DNA from: Bacillota bacterium
GTDB lineage: Bacteria > Bacillota > Clostridia > Oscillospirales > Ruminococcaceae
Assembly (NCBI GenBank): GCA_023395695.1
Contig: JAEWYJ010000030.1
Coordinates: 1 to 10,642, forward strand
DNA length: 10,642 bases
Reading direction: 5' to 3'
Made by a program: the position numbers and the translations under genes. The notes beneath the pieces were generated by a model that did no database searches, was not told the DNA's origin, and was given only the letters and a program-made list of their open reading frames with translations. Shown here one piece after another: positions 5,907 through 10,642 of the stretch (positions within the stretch are counted from its first letter, which is position 1; every line of letters begins with the position of its first letter).

Positions 5907-6680
5907 ATGAAAATCATATCCATTGCAAATCAAAAGGGCGGCGTGGGCAAAACTACGACGACAATGGCACTGGGAGCGGCACTGGCCGCAAAGGGAAAGC
6001 GAGTATTACTCATCGATCTTGATCCACAGGGTAACTTGTCCAGCTATCTGGGATATGAACCGAACAGCATCGGATTTACCGCACATGAACTGATCGTCGC
6101 TAGTGCAGCAGGTAGGCAGTTTGATGCGTTAGGTTGTATCCGGCGGAGCGAAGCGGAACAGTTGGATTACATACCAGCCACACTGGCGCTTGGTGATGCG
6201 GATTCCACGCTTCAGGTGGCAATTGGCAAAGAACGAGTTTTATACCGCAGCCTGCAAACGCCGGTATTCGCAGGTTACGATTATATACTTATAGACTGCC
6301 GCCCGGCGCTGGATAATTTAACGCTTAATGCTTTAAGCGCCTCGGATCTCGTTGTAGTCCCGGTGCAGATGCAGAAATTTGCGTTAGATGGACTCGATGC
6401 TCTGTTTAACTCCATCCGCATGATTCAGCAGCTCATTAACCCCAGCCTGAAATTGGGCGGTATTCTACGGACAATGCGGGATAACACGAACATGGCCGAA
6501 AGTGTAGACACTTACCTTATCAATAATTATGGAGACGCTGTTTACACCACTTCGATCCGCCGGTCAGTAGAAGCTGCTAATAGCACGGCCTATCAGAAAA
6601 GTTTGGTCAGCTATAAAAATAAGCTTGGCACGGAATACGAAGCTTTTGCCGAAGAGTTCTTAGCGAGGGAGGGAGATTAA
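5907..6680 (+). CDS. parA: ParA/Soj-type partition ATPase
   Basis: A 257-residue protein starting at ATG 5907 with a strong AGGAGGA ribosome binding site. It has the deviant Walker A of the ParA/MinD superfamily, K10-GGVGKTT17, the A' motif 'LLIDLDPQGN' (about 34-43) and a Walker B/switch segment 'YILIDCRPALDNLTLNAL', where the usual proline pair is Arg-Pro. The short N terminus without a helix-turn-helix marks the small, type Ib/Soj-like form, so autorepression through ParA itself is unlikely. ParA binds nucleoid DNA in its ATP form and moves ParB-bound DNA. In an ICE it is expected to help keep the excised circle in the cell. parB lies downstream, separated by one unrelated-looking gene that begins directly after the parA stop. 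Confidence 0.93.
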   Translation: MKIISIANQKGGVGKTTTTMALGAALAAKGKRVLLIDLDPQGNLSSYLGYEPNSIGFTAHELIVASAAGRQFDALGCIRRSEAEQLDYIPATLALGDADSTLQVAIGKERVLYRSLQTPVFAGYDYILIDCRPALDNLTLNALSASDLVVVPVQMQKFALDGLDALFNSIRMIQQLINPSLKLGGILRTMRDNTNMAESVDTYLINNYGDAVYTTSIRRSVEAANSTAYQKSLVSYKNKLGTEYEAFAEEFLAREGD

Positions 6681-7166
6681 TTGGCTATCATTAAACTTCG
6701 TTACCTTAAAGTTGACGATAAGGCGACTGTTCTTGATGATGTACAGGATACATTAAATAGTCTCCTATTAAAAAAAGGCTCAATCGTAGAAATTAAATCT
6801 GCTTGTACAGAACTATTCCAAGGCCAATACCGTAAATGCTATGTAGTTACAGATTTGATGGGGCAACAATTCCCCTTAAACCTTTGGGAATGGCAGCTTG
6901 ACCTATTATCTATATACATGAAAAGAATGGTTGAAGTTTTCCTAATAAACGGCTTTACGATGATTCTGATACTATTGAGCATTGCATCAGGTGAATATTT
7001 ATCAAACACTTTACTGTTTTCCTTACCATACATTTTTGCGCTGCTTTTTTCTTTGGTATTTCTTTGTATCTTAACTAATACACCATTTTTGGCTTATACC
7101 AGATTCTGCAAAGAATATTTTATCCTCCGACGAAAGAAGGTGAATAGTTTTGGCAAAAACATTTGA
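6681..7166 (+). CDS. Unknown two-TM membrane protein between parA and parB
   Basis: A 161-residue protein from TTG 6681, directly after the parA TAA, with GGGAGGGAG ending about 7 bases upstream. The N-terminal 80 residues are soluble and of mixed charge ('MAIIKLRYLKVDDKATVLDDV'), without cysteine pairs or a known motif. Two hydrophobic segments follow, about 84-103 and 111-131, then a basic tail with 'RFCKEYFILRRKK'. By the positive-inside rule the tail, and probably the N-terminal domain, are cytoplasmic. The end overlaps parB by 17 bases, so translation is likely coupled. The gene is much more AT-rich than parA and parB, which suggests later insertion into the partition operon. I do not recognise the family. 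Possible roles are anchoring of the partition or transfer complex at the membrane, or an entry-exclusion or toxin-like accessory; none is shown. Confidence 0.75.
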   Translation: MAIIKLRYLKVDDKATVLDDVQDTLNSLLLKKGSIVEIKSACTELFQGQYRKCYVVTDLMGQQFPLNLWEWQLDLLSIYMKRMVEVFLINGFTMILILLSIASGEYLSNTLLFSLPYIFALLFSLVFLCILTNTPFLAYTRFCKEYFILRRKKVNSFGKNI

Positions 7167-8088
7167 TTTTTCCAACCGACCTAAGCAGCAGGTGACGCCG
7201 GCCGATCTGCCGGGATTGTTCGGTGGGACGGGAAACACTGCTGCGCCAGGCGTAATCGTGCAAATACCGATCGATTTGCTTGATTCATGGACAAATCAAC
7301 CGTTTCGTCCATACAGTTCTGCTCAGATGCAGCAGCTTGTTGATGATATCAAGGCTAATGGTGTGCTGAACCCAATTATTGTGCGGCCGAGGGGACAACG
7401 GTATCAGATTCTTGCCGGGCATAGTCGCACCAATGCGAGCCGGGAGGCCGGGCTGTCCACCGTACCGGCTATCATACGGGACGTGGACGACGACACTGCC
7501 ACCCTAATCATGGTCAACACCAACCTTAACCAGCGCGATGAACTGTTGCCCAGTGAGAAGGCTTGGGCGTACCGTTTACAATTGGAAGCGATGAAGCGAC
7601 AAGCAGGCAGGCCAGCCAAAGAGAATTTGGGACAAAATGTCCCAAATTACAATGGTAAACGTTCAACTGAAATTCTTGGCGAAAAAAGCGGTGAGAATTA
7701 CAAGCAAATTCAGCGCTATATCCGTCTCACAAGCCTTATTACGGAGTTGCTTGAAATGGTAGATCAAGGCATGCTGCCGATGATGTCTGGCGTGTCGCTC
7801 TCTTATCTGGCCGAAGATCAGCAGCATATTGTTTGTGACATCTCAGCTGAGTGCGATAAGCGCATTTCTACAGCACAGGCTGAAAAGATCAAACGGTTGG
7901 GGCAGGAAGGCACCTTTACCGCCGAGGCTGTCCGACAGCTTCTGCTACCGGCCCCGCGCTGGAACGCTGCTAACGCCTTTGTCAGCCGCAGCCGTGGGCT
8001 TATCCCAAAGACGGCCACCGAGAAGGATATAGAGCAGGTTGCGAAGCTTATTGAGGATTATTTTGAAAGAAAAGGAGCGATAACATGA
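7150..8088 (+). CDS. parB: ParB/Spo0J-family partition protein
   Basis: A 312-residue protein from TTG 7150, with GAAAGAAGG upstream inside the end of the preceding gene. The N-terminal domain (about 35-125) has the ParB pattern: 'IPIDLLDSWTNQPFRPYSSAQMQQLVDDIKANGVLNPIIVRP' split over residues 39-80, then the arginine-patch region 'GHSRTNASREAG' (90-101, a variant of GERRxxA), which in ParB proteins binds CTP. The middle (about 130-215) should hold the helix-turn-helix; 'GENYKQIQRYIRLT' fits its recognition region. The C-terminal part (about 230-312) is less conserved. It is expected to bind a centromere on the element and stimulate ParA. Residues 159-166 (N-L-G-Q-N-V-P-N) are encoded by a perfect palindrome. 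The stop overlaps the next start as ATGA. Confidence 0.9.
   Translation: MAKTFDFSNRPKQQVTPADLPGLFGGTGNTAAPGVIVQIPIDLLDSWTNQPFRPYSSAQMQQLVDDIKANGVLNPIIVRPRGQRYQILAGHSRTNASREAGLSTVPAIIRDVDDDTATLIMVNTNLNQRDELLPSEKAWAYRLQLEAMKRQAGRPAKENLGQNVPNYNGKRSTEILGEKSGENYKQIQRYIRLTSLITELLEMVDQGMLPMMSGVSLSYLAEDQQHIVCDISAECDKRISTAQAEKIKRLGQEGTFTAEAVRQLLLPAPRWNAANAFVSRSRGLIPKTATEKDIEQVAKLIEDYFERKGAIT
7624..7648. repeat. Perfect 11-bp palindrome inside parB
   Basis: AATTTGGGACA (7624-7634) and its exact complement TGTCCCAAATT (7638-7648) flank AAA. It lies in the loop between the ParB N-terminal domain and the helix-turn-helix. It does not match the chromosomal parS consensus (TGTTTCACGTGAAACA), but element ParB proteins have their own sites, and parS may lie inside parB, as in Bacillus subtilis spo0J. 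An operator or a small inserted palindrome are alternatives. Confidence 0.7.
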
Positions 8089-8309
8089 AATACGGCAGAT
8101 TGTTTTTTGATGGTGAGCTGGATCGCATGAACGTTGTTTTTGAAGATAAAAGCTATGGGGACGGCTTTCATTGCGGAGACATTGTAGAGGCATATAATCC
8201 CGATAACGGTTGTTGGGCGGCGCGCAGGTTAGAGTATGACCACGACCGCGACGAATGGTTTTTTGTTGGTTTTGGTTCAATACCTGTTAGCACGGTAATT
8301 CGCATGTAA
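8085..8309 (+). CDS. DUF5348-like small protein
   Basis: A 74-residue acidic protein from ATG 8085, whose start overlaps the parB TGA as ATGA, so it is probably translated by coupling; AAAGGAGCG lies 7 bases upstream. It has 'GDGFHCGDIVEAYN' and 'CWAARRLEYDHDRDEWFFVGFGS', a short beta-rich layout with a central Cys and paired Trp/Phe residues. This is the pattern I associate with DUF5348 proteins of Clostridial mobile elements. The family's function is unknown. The position between partition and transfer genes suggests an accessory of DNA processing, which is inference only. There is no signal peptide or membrane segment. Confidence 0.72.
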   Translation: MKYGRLFFDGELDRMNVVFEDKSYGDGFHCGDIVEAYNPDNGCWAARRLEYDHDRDEWFFVGFGSIPVSTVIRM

Positions 8310-8314
8310 ATCCT

Positions 8315-8340
8315 CAAATTCGCAATCGTTTGCGAATTTG
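8315..8340. promoter_or_regulatory. Perfect 11-bp hairpin/operator between the DUF5348-like gene and pcfB
   Basis: CAAATTCGCAA (8315-8325) and TTGCGAATTTG (8330-8340) form a perfect inverted repeat with loop TCGT. The half-site AATTCGCA occurs a third time at 8297-8304, at the end of the preceding gene. No T run follows, so it is not a normal terminator. An operator for a dimeric regulator or an RNA-processing hairpin separating the partition and transfer modules is more likely. Confidence 0.55.
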
Positions 8341-8364
8341 ATGAAAGAAATAGGGGAGATTTAG

Positions 8365-9096
8365 ATGGATGTACTTCAAGATTATGAAAAAGACACTATA
8401 CGCGTTGGCGTCAAAATTGCCGGTACCTCCACCCGCGCTATAGCGGCGGGCATACTCAGGCTGCTGGGAAAGCTCAAGGAGCAGATTTTTGACAAGGAAT
8501 CCAAAGGTCTTGTATCGATGAAGAAGCTGGCCAACGAGGGGTACACATTAGACGCCCAGCTCGTTAAAGACCCTAATCTAAAAGCGCTGTCCAAGATTAT
8601 GAAGAAGTATCATGTCGGATTTTCTGCGATGCAGCAGGGTGAATCGGGGAATTATGTGCTGTTCTTTAAAGCCAAGGATCAAGCGCAGATTACAGCAGCC
8701 TTAAACGACTATCTGGCTAAAACGTTTGCCAAGGAAGCACCCGGCGTATCCTTACCGGAGCAGGCGCTGGAACGTGAAGCGGTTTTTGTTCAGACCTTTA
8801 TTACCTTGCCGCCCGGCAAGGAGGTTGCGGCTCTCCAGGCGCCTGAGGCCGTGCCACTGCTAAGAGGGCCCGCTGAGCCGTTACCTGTCGGCACAGGCCC
8901 GCGTTCTCCCGTGCCGATTGATGTTTCTTTTACTGCTCTGGAAGAGCCAAAAGCTCAGCGTGCGCTGCCTATGCCGCGTTCAATCCCAAAGGCGCTGGAA
9001 AGAGCCAAGGATGAAGCCAGGACACTGGAGCAGGCACGCGAAATTATGCAGGAGATGACACGGCAGCGTGTTCCCAAGAGGGAAAAATCACGATGA
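8365..9096 (+). CDS. pcfB: PcfB-family (DUF3801) conjugation accessory protein
   Basis: A 243-residue protein from ATG 8365 with GGGGAG about 7 bases upstream. The conserved part (about 5-130) has 'GVKIAGTSTRAIAAGILRLL', 'LVSMKKLANEGYTLDAQLV' and a 'FSAMQQGESGNYVLFFKAKD' segment, which I recognise as DUF3801/PcfB. The C-terminal 100 residues are Pro/Glu/Arg-rich and probably disordered, ending in a basic tail 'RQRVPKREKSR'. In plasmid pCF10, PcfB works with the coupling protein PcfC at the cell pole in pheromone-induced transfer. A similar role, bringing the processed DNA to VirD4 in the next gene, is expected here. The TGA overlaps the virD4 start as ATGA, which implies coupled translation and a matched protein ratio. 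Confidence 0.85.
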   Translation: MDVLQDYEKDTIRVGVKIAGTSTRAIAAGILRLLGKLKEQIFDKESKGLVSMKKLANEGYTLDAQLVKDPNLKALSKIMKKYHVGFSAMQQGESGNYVLFFKAKDQAQITAALNDYLAKTFAKEAPGVSLPEQALEREAVFVQTFITLPPGKEVAALQAPEAVPLLRGPAEPLPVGTGPRSPVPIDVSFTALEEPKAQRALPMPRSIPKALERAKDEARTLEQAREIMQEMTRQRVPKREKSR

Positions 9097-10642
9097 AGCG
9101 CAAGAAGCTTATGCTCTACGCCATTACCGCTGTTTTTGTTTTTTGCGTGTTTCTTTATGTTAACCGCCTCAGTGAGCAGCTGCGTATGGCCTTTACCGAT
9201 GGCAGCCCCTTTAAGCTAACCTTCGGATTGGCGCTGGCATCTATGCTCCGAAAGCCGTTCGCGTTGTCGCTTGACGGCATTGATTTGGCGGTTGGTGGTG
9301 CAGCAGTCTTAGTATTGGCGGTCACACTGCTTCAGCGGCGTAAGATGTTTCGCCCCGGCGAGGAATACGGCTCCGCACGGTGGGGTAAGCCGGCGGATAT
9401 TGCACCCTTCGTTGATCCTGACCCAGAGCATAATATCATTCTTACCCAGACTGAACAGCTCTCTATGGCCGGGCGCATGAAGCGCACCAAGACCGAGGAT
9501 TACAACCGCAATAAAAATGTATTGGTAATCGGCGGCTCCGGCACCGGTAAGTCCCTGTTTTTCACCATTCCGAATCTGTTGCAAATGCATAGCAGCTATG
9601 TCATTACAGATCCAAAGGGCACCATATTACTGGAATGCGGCAACGCATTTGAAAAGTGTGGATATCAGATAAGGGTGCTAAATCTCAACGAGACGGAGGG
9701 CCTGCGGCAGTCGCAAGGGTATAACCCTTTTGCCTATCTGCACAGTGAGGCGGATATTTTAAAGCTGGTGGATGTGCTTATGGCCAACACCAACGGCGAC
9801 AATAAAAGCTCGGGATCAGACCCGTTCTGGCAGTCTGCGGAACGGCTGTTGTATACCGCGCTAATAGGATATATCTATAGCTGTGGTGAGCCGGAGGATA
9901 AAAACATCCTCACCCTTTTAATGTTAATAAATTCTTTTGAGGTTCGGGAAAACGATGACGAGTACCAGTGCGCCGTCGACCTGCTGTTCAGAGATTTGGA
10001 AGAAGAATTCCCGGAGCATTTTGCCGTGAGCCAATACCGCAAATTCAAGCTTGCTGCGGGTAAAACAGCTAAATCCATTCTCATTTCCTGCGGTGCGCGG
10101 CTGGCGCCATTTGACATTAAAGAGGTGCGCGACATGATGGCGGAGGACGACTTGGAGCTGGACAAGCTTGGCGACCGTAAAACTGTCCTGTTTGTCATTA
10201 CGTCGGATACCAGCAAGACTTTCAATTTTATTGCCGCCATCATGTATGCGCAGATGTTCAATTTGCTCTGTGACCGGGCGCTTTATAAATATGGCGGTCG
10301 GCTGCCAGTGCATGTACGTTGCATTTTGGACGAATTTGCGAATATTGGCCGTATCCCGAATTTTGAAGAAATTATATCAGTTATCCGAAGCAGAGAAATC
10401 TCCGCCTGCCCGATACTGCAATCTAAAGCACAGCTTGAAGCGATATATGATAAAAAGGCTGACATTATCGTTGATAACTGCGATACCATGCTTTTCCTTG
10501 GAAGCAAGAGCATGAAAACCATTAAAGAAATTGTAGAAATGATTGGCAAGCAGACCATTGATAAATATGATCAGAGCCAATCGCGCGGTACGCAACGCTC
10601 CAACAGTGTCAGCTATCAGAAACTTGGGCGCGAGCTGATGAC
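9093..10642 (+). CDS. virD4: VirD4/TraG-type conjugal coupling ATPase, 3' end outside window
   Basis: The gene starts at ATG 9093, overlapping the pcfB stop, and is open to the end of the window (516 codons seen). The N terminus has two membrane segments, about 5-23 and 64-80, separated by a short outer loop. The ATPase follows: 'FRPGEEYGSARWGK' (86-99, the usual TraG lead-in), Walker A G-G-S-G-T-G-K-S (147-154), 'VITDPKG', and Walker B 'RCILDEFANIG' (D413, E414), then 'LQSKAQLEAIYDKKADIIVDNCDTMLFLG'. This is the VirD4-like family seen in Clostridial ICEs such as the CD1115 type. It links the relaxase-DNA complex to the mating channel at the inner membrane and powers DNA transfer. The full protein is usually about 600 residues, so roughly the last 80 are missing. 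Confidence 0.95.
   Translation, partial: MKRKKLMLYAITAVFVFCVFLYVNRLSEQLRMAFTDGSPFKLTFGLALASMLRKPFALSLDGIDLAVGGAAVLVLAVTLLQRRKMFRPGEEYGSARWGKPADIAPFVDPDPEHNIILTQTEQLSMAGRMKRTKTEDYNRNKNVLVIGGSGTGKSLFFTIPNLLQMHSSYVITDPKGTILLECGNAFEKCGYQIRVLNLNETEGLRQSQGYNPFAYLHSEADILKLVDVLMANTNGDNKSSGSDPFWQSAERLLYTALIGYIYSCGEPEDKNILTLLMLINSFEVRENDDEYQCAVDLLFRDLEEEFPEHFAVSQYRKFKLAAGKTAKSILISCGARLAPFDIKEVRDMMAEDDLELDKLGDRKTVLFVITSDTSKTFNFIAAIMYAQMFNLLCDRALYKYGGRLPVHVRCILDEFANIGRIPNFEEIISVIRSREISACPILQSKAQLEAIYDKKADIIVDNCDTMLFLGSKSMKTIKEIVEMIGKQTIDKYDQSQSRGTQRSNSVSYQKLGRELM

Larger units (their letters stand above)
4808..10642. mobile_element. Integrative and conjugative element, left part only (Tn1549/CTn-like)
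   Basis: The element begins at the tRNA-Gln attachment site and continues beyond the window. Visible modules are a tyrosine integrase on the - strand and, on the + strand, parA, a membrane protein gene, parB, a DUF5348-like gene, pcfB and a VirD4-type coupling protein gene. This combination of PcfB/DUF3801 plus VirD4 downstream of ParA/ParB is typical of conjugative elements in Clostridia. No relaxase, mating-channel ATPase, excisionase, replication initiator or cargo is seen yet. The base composition is uneven: int and the membrane gene are clearly AT-rich, while the transfer genes are intermediate. Confidence 0.85.

Noticed and set aside
9875..10595. Several 72-129 codon open frames on both strands within the VirD4 gene
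   Set aside because: All overlap the continuous coupling-protein frame with Walker A and B motifs; none has a family signature.
1..10642. CRISPR array, rRNA, insertion sequence transposase or restriction/defence genes
   Set aside because: I saw no regularly spaced repeats, no rRNA-like stretch, no DDE transposase and no recognised defence gene on either strand.

Overview
The window joins two unlike pieces of DNA. The left part (1 to about 4807) looks like chromosome of a Gram-positive anaerobe of the class Clostridia, probably near Oscillospiraceae/Ruminococcaceae. It is visibly GC-richer and carries purine-rich ribosome binding sites and a BspA-type leucine-rich-repeat gene beside a VWA/MoxR pair. 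The right part (about 4808 to the end) is one end of an integrative and conjugative element (ICE) of the Clostridial Tn1549/CTn-like kind. The taxonomic call rests on gene families and sequence style, not on a search.

Chromosomal side, all on the + strand: the 3' part of an LRR_5 protein (1-870), a VWA-like protein with a degenerate metallopeptidase-like domain (979-2343), a MoxR-type AAA+ ATPase (2375-3901) and a HpcH/HpaI-family class II aldolase (3949-4725). The first three look like one functional set: ATPase motor, VWA partner and a repeat protein that may bind a target. Two hairpins follow the aldolase. The second, on the - strand, is a good intrinsic terminator for a tRNA gene read leftward.

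Junction: 4808-4857 is the 3' half of a tRNA-Gln(CTG) gene on the - strand, from the anticodon arm to an encoded CCA, with no D arm or 5' acceptor strand. This is the attachment site left when an element inserted into the tRNA gene. The whole tRNA should be rebuilt at the far, unseen end of the element. The tyrosine integrase gene (5769-4846, -) runs into this tRNA-derived core and takes its last three codons and stop from it.

Element side: a compact divergent control region (5784-5906) with two tandem hairpins built from four copies of one heptamer separates int from a rightward gene string. That string is parA (5907-6680), a small AT-rich two-TM membrane protein gene (6681-7166), parB (7150-8088), a DUF5348-like gene (8085-8309), an 11-bp perfect hairpin, pcfB/DUF3801 (8365-9096) and a VirD4-type coupling protein (9093 to beyond the window). 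ParA/ParB suggest the excised circle is actively maintained. PcfB and VirD4 would bring the relaxosome to the mating channel. The relaxase, mating channel, excisionase, replication initiator and cargo are not in the window.

The features most worth a second look are the control region between int and parA, a perfect palindrome inside parB (candidate centromere or small inserted palindrome), the unknown membrane gene wedged between parA and parB, and the loss of the HExxH glutamate in the VWA protein. No clearly new defence or other system is visible. No gene-free stretch exceeds about 125 bases.
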